Assembly (NCBI GenBank): GCA_020247085.1
Contig: JADCJJ010000038.1
Location: 1 to 42,725 of the forward strand
Length of the DNA: 42,725 nucleotides
Direction: 5' to 3'
From: Myxococcaceae bacterium
GTDB taxonomy: Bacteria; Myxococcota; Myxococcia; Myxococcales; Myxococcaceae
Positions 19,020 through 27,908 of the stretch are shown in pieces. Each line of letters starts with the position of its first letter. The first letter of the stretch is position 1. A program made the translations under genes and the position numbers. Under the pieces are notes generated by a model that saw nothing but the letters and a program-made list of their open reading frames with translations, had not been told where the DNA came from and did not search any database.

Positions 19020-20186
19020 TCAGGGCGCCGCGGCGGCGGGCGCGCGGCGCGTCACCAGCATGTGTTTCGACAGCTGCTTGTCGAGGTAGCCGTAGCGGAA
19101 CGCGAGCGGCTTCGCCGTCTTCCACAGCGCGCGAAAGTCCTCGTTGTACTGGGGGTTCGCGCCGAGGAACGACTCGGTGAAGCGGCCGAAGGCCTGCTGC
19201 TCGAAGCCCGCCGCCTTCGCGAAGCGCGGCGGAATGCCGGTCGAGTCGCTCACCATGAACTCCATGTGCGCGAGCAGGTAGTCGCGAATCACCGAGAAGT
19301 GGTCGCGCCACAGCAGGTAGCTGGCGGCCTTCGTCATCGCGACGATGCGGCCCTTCTGCTCGAGGTACTTCCGCATGCCGGTGTCCTGGCCGAAGTTCGT
19401 GTCCGAGAGGTTCTGCGCGAAGTGCCGGTGCACGCGGGCCTGCGTCTTCGGGTCCGCGCCCTTCTTGACGAAGACGAGCTCGAGGTTGTCGAAGGCCTCG
19501 GAGAAGTCGGGCGACATCCACGCCTGGTGGAGCAGCTTCGCCTGCTTCACCTCGCTCGCCGAGAGGTCGGTGGCCGTCAGGGCGCGCAGGCTGCCGTCGG
19601 CGTTCGCCTTGACGTACCGCAGCGACACCGGCTCGAAGCCGTGCACCGCGAGCCCGATGAGGAAGAATGACAGCTGGCCTGGCAGCTCGCCGCGCTGGCC
19701 CTTCATCAGGTTCTCGGTCTTCGAGTCGTTGGCCGTCAGCAGCCCCGCCGACGTGGCGCGGACGAGCGCGAGCGAGGCGGCGAGCTGCTTCGAGGTGATG
19801 GTGTCGATGCGGCGCGGGTCGCCCGCGTGCTCGAGCGACATCGTCGTGATGTCGGTCGCCTCGGGGTAGGTCGTGAGGGCCGAGATGAGGTCACCGCCGC
19901 CGAAGGGGTAGACGACGGTGGTGGGCAGGCCCGCCGGCTTGAGCGACTGGAGGAAGGGCATCGCCTCGCCGACCCAGGTCTTGCGGTACTTCTCGATGCG
20001 GCGGCGCAGCTCCTTGCAGTGGGCCTCGACGACCCTCGCGTCGAGGTGCGCGGGCACCGGCTCGTCTCCGGCGCACGCCACCACGCGGAACAGCACCTTC
20101 GCCTGCTTCGAGAAGTCGAGCGGCTCCGAGGGCGCCGGCGCCAGCTGCGCCTGGGCCAACACAAGAGAGAGAACAGTGAAGACCAT
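19020..20186 (-). CDS. Conserved-looking exported protein of unknown function
   Basis: 388 aa ORF with N-terminal signal-like MVFTVLSLVLAQAQLAPAP, high GC3, 4-bp gap to the hydrolase gene. No family recognised. Confidence 0.75.
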   Translation of the reverse strand: MVFTVLSLVLAQAQLAPAPSEPLDFSKQAKVLFRVVACAGDEPVPAHLDARVVEAHCKELRRRIEKYRKTWVGEAMPFLQSLKPAGLPTTVVYPFGGGDLISALTTYPEATDITTMSLEHAGDPRRIDTITSKQLAASLALVRATSAGLLTANDSKTENLMKGQRGELPGQLSFFLIGLAVHGFEPVSLRYVKANADGSLRALTATDLSASEVKQAKLLHQAWMSPDFSEAFDNLELVFVKKGADPKTQARVHRHFAQNLSDTNFGQDTGMRKYLEQKGRIVAMTKAASYLLWRDHFSVIRDYLLAHMEFMVSDSTGIPPRFAKAAGFEQQAFGRFTESFLGANPQYNEDFRALWKTAKPLAFRYGYLDKQLSKHMLVTRRAPAAAAP

Positions 20187-20252
20187 GCGCCCCGCCTAGC
20201 ATGGACCCGGGCGCCCGTACCCGCCCCGAAGCGCTCGACGCCGGCGCGGGCG

Positions 20253-21893
20253 TCACTGCGCGGGGAACTCGACGCGCACGTTCGACTCGCGCCCCTCCAC
20301 GACGGTCACCTTCCGCACCGCCGCGGTCCCGCCGGGCGCCCGGAAGCTGACCGTTCGCACGCCCGCCGCCACGGGGAGCCTCGCCACGGGCGTCGTGGCG
20401 ACGTGCTTGCCGTCGACGAAGACGTCGGCCCACGGCACCGCGTCGGCGGTGAGGTACCCGATGGCGGCGGCCTTCTGGTGAGGCGGAGGCGAAAGGCTCG
20501 CAGCGCGCACCCGCACGGCGCCGGCGCCTCCAACGGCGCCCCTCGCCGCCGCGACGGGCCCACCACCGCCGGCGCCACCTTCGGCCGCCGCGACGGGCCC
20601 ACCACCGCCGGCGCCACCTTCGGCCGCTGCGACGGGCCCACCACCGCCGGCGCCACCTTCGGCCGCTGCGACGGGCCCACCATCGCCGGCGGCACCTCTC
20701 CCAAGCGTGACGGCCGCGCTGCCGACGGCTCTCTCAGCCGACTCCGGCGCCCCGGCGACGCGGACCCTCTCGCTGGGGAGCGGGCCTCGCCGGGCCTCCT
20801 CCCTCGCGCGCCGCCCCCAGACGCCCGCGGCGAGCGAGACGACGATGACCGCCACCAGCGACGCCCCGGCGACGACCACCCACCGCTCCAGCCGAGGGCG
20901 TGGCGCGGACACCGAGGCGCCGCCCGCGAAGCGCCGCGTCACCCGAAGCTCCTGCAGGGCCGCGCCGGACGGGTCGAGCTGCGCCTCGTCTCGAGTCGGC
21001 ACCCTCACGCGCCGAAGGAACTCGGCCAGCTCCGGGGCGCTCGAGACCGGCCCGTCGAGGAGCGCGTCGCGAAAGCTGGCGGCGTCGGAGAACCGCTCAC
21101 CCGGCGTGCGAGCCATCGCCCGGTGCAGCGCCTGCTCGAGGCCCGGCGTGACGTCGGGCCGCAGCTCGCGCAGCGGCCTGGCCCGCCCTTCGAGAACGGC
21201 CCTGAGCGTCTCCTCCTGGGTCTCCCCGCGAAACGGGTTCACCCCGGCGATGACCTCGTAGAGCGTGACCGCGGCCGCGTAGAGGTCGGCCCGCCCATCG
21301 AGGCGCGAGGCGTGCGACAGCTGCTCCGGCGCGATGTACGCGGCCTTGCCCTTGATGACGCCAGAGCGGGTCCCCGCCTCCCCGACCCGGGCGATGCCGA
21401 AGTCGGTCAGCTGCACCGCGCCGGACGTGGACAAGAGGATGTTCGAGGGCGTGACGTCGCGGTGCACCAGCTTGAGCGGTCGCCCCTTCGAGTCGCAGAG
21501 CGCGTGCGCGTAGCCCAGGGCCTCGCAGATGCCGAGGCCGATGGCGCGCACGACGGGCAGCGGAACGCGCACGCCCTGGTCCGAAAGGGAGCGCAGGAGC
21601 TGCGCGAGGCTCACCCCGTCGACGAGCTGCATCGCGAGGAAGGGGCGCCCCTCGGCCTCGCCGACGTCGAAGACCTCGACGATGTTGGGGTGGTGCAGCC
21701 GCGCCGACAGCCGGGCCTCGTCGTAGAAGCGACTCACGGCGTCAGGCGATGTGGCGAGCTCGGCGAGCAGCAGCTTGAGCGCGACGAACTTCTCGAAGTC
21801 GCCGGCGCCCGTCTTCCTCGCGACGTACACCTCACCCATGCCGCCAGCCGCCAGCCGCCGGAGCACTTCGTAGCTGGCCGACACCCCACCCAT
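20253..21893 (-). CDS. Serine/threonine protein kinase with PEGA-type C-terminal domain
   Basis: LAAGGMGEVYVARK, ALKLL, HRDVTPSNILLS, DFGIARV; TM VVVAGASLVAVIVVSLAAGVW; C-terminal GYLTADAVPWADVFVDGKHVATTPVARLPVAAGVRTVSF. Confidence 0.93.
   Translation of the reverse strand: MGGVSASYEVLRRLAAGGMGEVYVARKTGAGDFEKFVALKLLLAELATSPDAVSRFYDEARLSARLHHPNIVEVFDVGEAEGRPFLAMQLVDGVSLAQLLRSLSDQGVRVPLPVVRAIGLGICEALGYAHALCDSKGRPLKLVHRDVTPSNILLSTSGAVQLTDFGIARVGEAGTRSGVIKGKAAYIAPEQLSHASRLDGRADLYAAAVTLYEVIAGVNPFRGETQEETLRAVLEGRARPLRELRPDVTPGLEQALHRAMARTPGERFSDAASFRDALLDGPVSSAPELAEFLRRVRVPTRDEAQLDPSGAALQELRVTRRFAGGASVSAPRPRLERWVVVAGASLVAVIVVSLAAGVWGRRAREEARRGPLPSERVRVAGAPESAERAVGSAAVTLGRGAAGDGGPVAAAEGGAGGGGPVAAAEGGAGGGGPVAAAEGGAGGGGPVAAARGAVGGAGAVRVRAASLSPPPHQKAAAIGYLTADAVPWADVFVDGKHVATTPVARLPVAAGVRTVSFRAPGGTAAVRKVTVVEGRESNVRVEFPAQ
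20545..20696. repeat. 39-bp in-frame tandem repeat, about 4 copies (GGPVAAAEGGAGG)
   Basis: GACGGG anchors at 20553, 20592, 20631 and 20670, spaced exactly 39 bp, inside the kinase gene. Confidence 0.9.
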
Positions 21894-21934
21894 CGCGTCC
21901 TACGGTAGCGCAGGTCTTGCGCAGGCGCTGGTGC

Positions 21935-22771
21935 TCAGTCGAAGCCGCACGGCCCCGCGTCGGGGGCCACGCGCCCCAAGGTCGCGTCGTCGAGCAGCAC
22001 CGAGCCGGTGACGGGGCCCGTCAGGTTCACGCGCAGCTCGACCAGCGCGCCCGGCCCCAGGCTGGTACTGAGGCAATGCGCCAGGAGCACCCACCCCCCG
22101 TCGTCGACTCGACACGAGGTCGTCAGCTCCGAGCCTGGACTGGTCCCTCCTGCGTCCCGCACGCGCTCCCGGACGACGAAATCGACGCCCGCGTCACCGC
22201 CGAGCTGCGCGTAGACCCGACCACAGAACCGCTCACCAGGCGAGGTGATGGTCGTCCGCGAGCTCAAGAGCTGGCCACCATCCGGGCTGCCCCCGTCGGC
22301 CTGGACGACGCCGAACCTCGCCGCGAACAGGCCAGACCGCGCTGCGTCCGAGCGGGTGAGGACGCCGCGCACCAGAATCCAGTCGCTCGGCAGGCCGCCG
22401 TCCCAGACCTCGAAGCCCGGGTTCTGGAGCAGGTTCCCGCTCGCACCTCCGTCCCGCCCCGCGCCGGCGTCCGAGGCGCCTCCGCCGTCGAGCGGCCCGC
22501 CTCCGTCGGCACCGGCCCCTGCATCTCCGCCGCCGTCGCGCGGCCCGCCTCCGTCGCCACCGGCCCCTGCGTCTCCGCCGGTGTCGGGCGGCTCACCGCC
22601 ATCACCCCGCCCGTCGGCCCGCTGGCACCGGCCACCGACGCACACGAGGTCTCCGCCGCACGGGCGGTCCTGGCTGCAGCGCTTTCCGGTCTCGTCGACC
22701 GGCTCCAGCTCGCACGCGAAGAACAAGAAGCACAGGGAGCCGGCGAGCCCTCTGGCGCCCGGGCTCACCAC
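21935..22771 (-). CDS. Putative lipoprotein with Gly/Asp-rich linker and carbohydrate-binding-like beta-sandwich
   Basis: SPGARGLAGSLCFLFFACELEP lipobox; low-complexity GGDAGAGGDGGGPRDGG linker; NLLQNPGFEVWDGGLPSDWILVRG. GTG start overlaps the upstream gene stop. Confidence 0.7.
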   Translation of the reverse strand: MVSPGARGLAGSLCFLFFACELEPVDETGKRCSQDRPCGGDLVCVGGRCQRADGRGDGGEPPDTGGDAGAGGDGGGPRDGGGDAGAGADGGGPLDGGGASDAGAGRDGGASGNLLQNPGFEVWDGGLPSDWILVRGVLTRSDAARSGLFAARFGVVQADGGSPDGGQLLSSRTTITSPGERFCGRVYAQLGGDAGVDFVVRERVRDAGGTSPGSELTTSCRVDDGGWVLLAHCLSTSLGPGALVELRVNLTGPVTGSVLLDDATLGRVAPDAGPCGFD

Positions 22772-23658
22772 ACGAAGAGCACCGTCGAGCCGACCGCCGC
22801 GGCGCCGGCGCCGACGAAGAGGCCGGTGGCGGCCTGGCTCTGCGCCGAGGCCTGGCGCTGCGTCGCGCGCGCCGTGTCGGCCCACTCTGCGTCACGCGCG
22901 CTCCGCTCGAGCGCGAGCGAGTCGAGCTTGAGCCCCAGCCCGATGCCGCCGGCGATGAGGGCCACGGCGCCCGTGACGAGGGCGGCGATGGTGGTGCCCT
23001 TCAAGGCCGGCGCCCCGGTGGCGGGCGGCTGCGGAGGGGGCAGCGCGTTCACCTCGACCAGCCGGGGCTGCGCGCGCGAGCCGAGCGACGCGACGGCGGC
23101 ACCCGCCGCGTCGAGCAGCTCGACGTACCACCGCACCGCGCCCTCGGCCGAGACCGGCAGCGGGAAGTCGAGCGTTCGCACCGCCACCGCGAGCGGCGCC
23201 TGAGACCACTCACCCTCCGCGCGTCGCTCGAAGAGCCGCGCGCTCGCCACGCGGCGGTAGGGGTCGACCACCTCGACGAGCACACGCCCGGGTGGGCCCG
23301 CCACCTCGACGAGGCTCACCGTGCCAGGCGGGTAGAGCCGCCGCTTCACGACGTCGAACACCTCGACGATCTTCGGTGACGTCAGCTTCCGGTCGAGCTC
23401 GAAGTCGGGCTCACGCGACAGCAGCTCGGTGAAGGCCTCCTCGGCCTGCGCCCGATCGCCCCTGGCGACATGACAGCGGGCCAGCAGCTCGAGGACCTCG
23501 GCGCGCTGCACCCGGTCCAGGCTGGGGACCTGCCGGGCGACCGCCAGCGTCTCGAGCGCCTCGGCGAACCTGGCCTCTCGCATCGACGCCCGGGCCTGCT
23601 CGAGCCACGGGTTGACGACCTGCGAGAGCAGCACCACCGTGAGGACGGACCCCAACAC
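22765..23658 (-). CDS. TPR-containing membrane protein
   Basis: MLGSVLTVVLLSQVVNPWLEQARASMREARFAEALETLAVARQ; AEEAFTELLSREPDFELD; TM GTTIAALVTGAVALIAGGIGLGLKL. Confidence 0.75.
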   Translation of the reverse strand: MLGSVLTVVLLSQVVNPWLEQARASMREARFAEALETLAVARQVPSLDRVQRAEVLELLARCHVARGDRAQAEEAFTELLSREPDFELDRKLTSPKIVEVFDVVKRRLYPPGTVSLVEVAGPPGRVLVEVVDPYRRVASARLFERRAEGEWSQAPLAVAVRTLDFPLPVSAEGAVRWYVELLDAAGAAVASLGSRAQPRLVEVNALPPPQPPATGAPALKGTTIAALVTGAVALIAGGIGLGLKLDSLALERSARDAEWADTARATQRQASAQSQAATGLFVGAGAAAVGSTVLFVW

Positions 23659-23738
23659 GAAGCGAGTAGACCATGCGCCCTGCCCCCGTCAAAACCACCG
23701 CGCCCCGCGACTGCAGGCGCTGGCGGCGACCACGCACG

Positions 23739-24497
23739 TCAGCGGCCCGCCTCCACGCCTGGCACCTCGAGGCCGAGGGCCCGCTTCACCTCGGCGATGG
23801 GCAGCCCGCCGAAGCGCGCCTTCACCTGGGGCAGCGTGCCGAAGCTCCGCGGGTGCATGCGGTCGACGTAGATGACGCCGTCGAGGTGGTCGGCCTCGTG
23901 CTGGAGGATGCGCGCCGGCCACCCCCGCGCGCGCCACGAGACGGGCGCCCCCGCCTCGTCGAGCCCCGTCACCTCGACCTCGCGCCAGCGCTCCACGAGG
24001 GCCGCGTAGCCCGACACCGACAGGCACCCCTCGAAGAAGGTGACGCGCTCGTCGCCGACGGGCTTGAGCGTCGGGTTGACGAAAACGCGCAGGGGCAACG
24101 GCACCCGCTCCCGCTCGGCGCGCTCGACTGGCGTGAGCGCGGCCTGCAGCTCGGCCCGGTCCTCGAGCACGAAGACGCGCAGCGACACCCCCAGCTGCGG
24201 GGCGGCCAGGCCGACGCCCGGCGCCTGCCGCATCGCCTCGGTCATGCGCGCCAGCAGGGCGCGGAACTCGGCCGTGCCGAGCTGCTCGGGCGTGACGTCG
24301 CGGGCGCGCTCCCGCAGCACCGGGTGACCAACCTGGACGATGGGGTTTTCCATGGGCGTTCCTGGCGGGGGCATGCCCGCGGCTGGCGAGGCGAGGCCCG
24401 GGCCGGCGCACCCGGCCAGCGCGGCCACCAGCAGCGCCGCGGCGCCAGCGCCGGGCGAGGTGAGCGCCCCACGGCCGCGTCGGCGCCGAAGCCTCAC
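23739..24497 (-). CDS. Peptide deformylase-like protein with predicted lipoprotein signal peptide
   Basis: GVGLAAPQ, EGCLS and QHEADHLDG motifs. The GTG start at 24497, overlapping the upstream TGA, gives MRLRRRRGRGALTSPGAGAAALLVAALAGC (lipobox LAGC). Confidence 0.88.
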   Translation of the reverse strand: MRLRRRRGRGALTSPGAGAAALLVAALAGCAGPGLASPAAGMPPPGTPMENPIVQVGHPVLRERARDVTPEQLGTAEFRALLARMTEAMRQAPGVGLAAPQLGVSLRVFVLEDRAELQAALTPVERAERERVPLPLRVFVNPTLKPVGDERVTFFEGCLSVSGYAALVERWREVEVTGLDEAGAPVSWRARGWPARILQHEADHLDGVIYVDRMHPRSFGTLPQVKARFGGLPIAEVKRALGLEVPGVEAGR

Positions 24498-26902
24498 GGG
24501 CCGACGAAGACCTCGACGTCGATGGTTCGCGCCGGGCCCTCGACCGACAGCGCACCGCCGGCGCCCGTCAGCGGCCCCTGCCCCTGCAAGCGAACGACGG
24601 GCCGCGGGCCGGCGCGCGCGACACACCCGCGCTGGGTGGGCGAGGCGCAGTCGGGCAGGGCGACGCCCCCCTCGGCGAAGGCCGCCTCGCCCGAGGGTGA
24701 CGACGACCACGTGGTGCCGTCGCGCTCGACGAAGCGGGCGGCCCCGCCGGGCGCCCACCACACCACCCGCTCGCGCTCGACGTCGTCGAGGTCGACCGTC
24801 GGAGGCTCCGCCGGCACCAGGGTGTCGACGCGCTCCGGCAGCCGCGGCACCACCGCGCCCCGGCGCAGCCACGCCGGAATGTCGCCGGGCCCCGCCTCGG
24901 CCGTCACGTCTGCCGGGCCCACCAACCGGCCAGCGCCCGTCAACGGCACCCACTCCCCGGCCGGCACGTGCACCGCCCGCCGCGTCGCGCCCTCGTCGAC
25001 GATGGGCGCCACCAGCAGGCTGGGGCCGAGCAGGTACTCGTCGCTCACCGTCCAGGCCAGAGCGTCGTCGGGGTGCTCGAGGAAGAGCCCGCGCATGATG
25101 GGCACGCCGGTGGCTTCGGCCTCGCGCGCCAGCCCATCGAGGTACGGGAAGAGCCCGACGTGCACCTTCGCCCACCGCTTGAAGTGCGCCAGCGTCTCGG
25201 CGTCCTTCTCGAAGCTCCAGTTGTCTCGCGGGTCGATGCCGTGGTGCGTGCGCATCACCGGCGACAGCGCGCCGAGCGTCGTCCAGCGGAAGAAGAGCTC
25301 CTTCGTCGAGTTCGGGTTCGTCGCCGACTGGTACCCGGCGATGTCGTGCGCGTACGTCGACACGCCGGCGAGCCCGAGGTTGATTCCCATGGGAATCACC
25401 GTGAAGAGCCCGTCGTCGCGTTGAAAGCTGGTGCGCTGGTCGCCGGCCCACACCACCGGCGCCAGCGAGTTGGTGCCGAACCACCCGGCCCGGGAGAAGA
25501 AGGCGAGCCGCGAGCCCGACGGGTCGCGCTCCCGCAGCACCTCGGCGTTGAGGCGCACCCACTCGGTCGGGTACCGGTTGTGCGCCTCGAGCGGGTTCTC
25601 GCCGCTGGCCAACACCGCGTCGTGCGGCAGCCACTCGCCGTAGTCCGCCATCCACCCCTTGAAGCCGACGTCGAGCGCGAGGCGCAGGTAGCGCTTCACC
25701 CACGCCCGCGTCTCGGGCCGCGACAGGTCCGCCAGCCCCGTCGGCTTGAAGGTCACGCCGTCGAAGAGATAGGGGGCGCCGCGCGCGGTGGTGACGAAGT
25801 GCCCGCCGGCGGTGGCCTCGTCGAAGATGCGCTCCTTCTCGACGATGAAGGTGTTGAAGTAGGCCTGCCAGTCGAAGCCCTGCGCCGCCAGCTCCGCCGC
25901 CAGCGCCTCGGCGCCCGGGTAGAGCGCGCGGTCCAGGTCCCACTCCTCCTCGAGCCGGTAGCCCATCGCGTTCTCCCGCCCTCCGCGGAAGTCCTCGGTC
26001 CAGATGGCTGACGAGGGAATGTCGTTGTCACGCAGCACCTTCGCGACGCGGCGCACCTCGGCCGAGCCGAAGATGGCGTCGTTCCACGGCGCGAAGGCCA
26101 TCGTCGGCGCGCGCGCTGGCCGCCCCAGCACACCCGCGGTCGCCCGCGACAGGGCCGCCTTCGGCGTCTCGCCGTGGAAGACCCACAGGGTGAAGGCGTT
26201 GCTCCACACCTCGACGCGCCAGCGGCTCGCGTCGCCGGTGCACAGCTCGAAGACGCTGCGGGCGTCGCTCTCGGCCACCGCGATGAAGCCCCGGTTCGAG
26301 AGGAAGGTGGGCATCGGGTAGCTCGAGGCGTGGCGCGTGCCCTCGAGCATCCACGCCTCGGGGTACTCATCGTCGGCGAGGCGCTTGCCGATGCCGGGCT
26401 CGCTCGTCCACAGGGCGACGGTGTGGCCCCGGTGGTCGACGCCGTCGGCCTGGCCGCCGAAGCCGAGGAAGCGGTCGGTCTCGGCGCAGGCGAAGGACAG
26501 CGAGAGGCGGTTCACCGAGGGGTCGGCCGCGCGCACCGAGAGGGCCAGCGCTCCGTCGGTCGCCGTCGCCTCGACCGCGACGACGACCGCGCCCTGGGCG
26601 TCACGGTAGCTGCCACGGCCCGCGCTCGCCGAGAGCTGGTCCCACGAGAACTGCGCGGCCTCGACCCATGGCTGGGCGCCGTCGGTGACGCGCCAGCTGC
26701 CGTACTGCATCTCGTAGCGCGCCCTCGACGTGCGGACCGCCGCCTGGGCGCCCGTCGCGCCGGTCAACAGCGTGGCGCCCCGCGCCGACACCGAGAGGAC
26801 CCCCTGCGAGACCGGCAGCTCGAAGCCACCCCACTGCGGAACGGACGGAGCACAGCCAGCCAGGACGAGCACCACGGGCACGAGACGCACGTGGTCCGTC
26901 AT
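24494..26902 (-). CDS. Glycoside hydrolase family 31 lipoprotein (alpha-glucosidase / sulfoquinovosidase-like)
   Basis: MTDHVRLVPVVLVLAGCAPS lipobox; IWTEDFRGG, GFKGWMADYGEWLPHDAV, VWAGDQRTSFQRDDGL, AHDIAGY. Confidence 0.85.
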   Translation of the reverse strand: MTDHVRLVPVVLVLAGCAPSVPQWGGFELPVSQGVLSVSARGATLLTGATGAQAAVRTSRARYEMQYGSWRVTDGAQPWVEAAQFSWDQLSASAGRGSYRDAQGAVVVAVEATATDGALALSVRAADPSVNRLSLSFACAETDRFLGFGGQADGVDHRGHTVALWTSEPGIGKRLADDEYPEAWMLEGTRHASSYPMPTFLSNRGFIAVAESDARSVFELCTGDASRWRVEVWSNAFTLWVFHGETPKAALSRATAGVLGRPARAPTMAFAPWNDAIFGSAEVRRVAKVLRDNDIPSSAIWTEDFRGGRENAMGYRLEEEWDLDRALYPGAEALAAELAAQGFDWQAYFNTFIVEKERIFDEATAGGHFVTTARGAPYLFDGVTFKPTGLADLSRPETRAWVKRYLRLALDVGFKGWMADYGEWLPHDAVLASGENPLEAHNRYPTEWVRLNAEVLRERDPSGSRLAFFSRAGWFGTNSLAPVVWAGDQRTSFQRDDGLFTVIPMGINLGLAGVSTYAHDIAGYQSATNPNSTKELFFRWTTLGALSPVMRTHHGIDPRDNWSFEKDAETLAHFKRWAKVHVGLFPYLDGLAREAEATGVPIMRGLFLEHPDDALAWTVSDEYLLGPSLLVAPIVDEGATRRAVHVPAGEWVPLTGAGRLVGPADVTAEAGPGDIPAWLRRGAVVPRLPERVDTLVPAEPPTVDLDDVERERVVWWAPGGAARFVERDGTTWSSSPSGEAAFAEGGVALPDCASPTQRGCVARAGPRPVVRLQGQGPLTGAGGALSVEGPARTIDVEVFVGP

Positions 26903-26965
26903 AGCGCAGGCGACCATCCGCGGGCGGGCCGGCGACGCGCGCACCCTCGTCGACGGCCGACAGCG

Positions 26966-27328
26966 TCACAGCTCGAGCGGCTGGCAGCGGAAGACGAGCT
27001 CGCGTGTCACATTCGCCCGCCTCGCCGCCGGGCGGGAGGCCACTGGGATGACCACCGTGGGCCCGAGCACCACCGTGGCCGTCGACACCTGGAGCGCGCC
27101 GTCATTGACCGCCTCGGCGGGTCCCCGGCAGTGCGCCTGCATCGCCGTCTCGGCCGAGCGCCGCCCCGGCGCTGAGTCCACGTACTGCACGCGATGCAGC
27201 CCCCCAACGCCGCGAATGACGAAAGCCGGCGCGGCGTCTGCACCGGGCGTGTACAGCTTCACGGGCTTGAGGCCGGCGCACCCGGCGAGGGCGAGGGCCA
27301 GCGCGACGCACGACCACGAAGAGCGCAT
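26966..27328 (-). CDS. Small putative lipoprotein
   Basis: MRSSWSCVALALALAGCAGLKPVKLYTPG lipobox; 120 aa. Confidence 0.65.
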   Translation of the reverse strand: MRSSWSCVALALALAGCAGLKPVKLYTPGADAAPAFVIRGVGGLHRVQYVDSAPGRRSAETAMQAHCRGPAEAVNDGALQVSTATVVLGPTVVIPVASRPAARRANVTRELVFRCQPLEL

Positions 27329-27551
27329 GTGTTCTCCCTTGAAGACCAACGACCGGTGTGTCGCGACGGCGCCAGTGCACGTCAAGCCAACCGGGGCCTC
27401 GCACGGGGCCGCACGGCCACCCACTCAGACGAGCGGCCCTGTCGCGCCCCCGCTCGAACGGAGCCCCCACGCAACCTTCGGCCACGATGTCAGACGATGC
27501 TGTACACCTGCCTTCATCGAGCGACAGCCATCCGTTGCCCAGGCCCGTCTG

Positions 27552-27908
27552 GTGCTCCCCTCGAGCCGTGCCCACGGGCGCGTCAGCACGCTCGAAGCGC
27601 TCACGGCGCGCCGCGTGGCCGACGTCTTCACCCACCAACCGCTCTTCCTCGGGGCCACGCGTCTGTTCGGCCGCGGCACCTCCATGCACGCGGGGATGTC
27701 GACGTTGATGGCTGAGGCGTTCGCAATCAGTCAGCTGCCCGCGCCCCTTCGACGCGCCAACGAGGTGAGCTGGGTGCTCCGCGAGACGCTGTTTCAGACG
27801 CTCTGCGCGTCACGTCTGGCGGCGCCGTCACCGGCAGCGCTGGCGAGCCGTCTCGGCCTCGCGTACGCAGGCCGCCGATGCGATGGCTCGAGTGGGTTCA
27901 GACGCTGA
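27552..27908 (+). CDS. Possible small hypothetical protein overlapping the NUDIX gene start
   Basis: GTG-start frame with high GC3 (TARRVADVFTHQPLFLGATRLFGRGTSMHAGMSTLMAEAF...). No family recognised; overlaps the next gene by 31 bp. Confidence 0.3.
   Translation: MLPSSRAHGRVSTLEALTARRVADVFTHQPLFLGATRLFGRGTSMHAGMSTLMAEAFAISQLPAPLRRANEVSWVLRETLFQTLCASRLAAPSPAALASRLGLAYAGRRCDGSSGFRR

Noticed and set aside
22430-22620. GC-rich imperfect repeats in the lipoprotein gene as a mobile or regulatory repeat
   Set aside because: Encode a Gly/Asp/Ala linker; ordinary low complexity for surface lipoproteins.
24498-25943. Upstream extension of the deformylase ORF
   Set aside because: Lies within the GH31 gene in another frame, with R-rich nonsense sequence.
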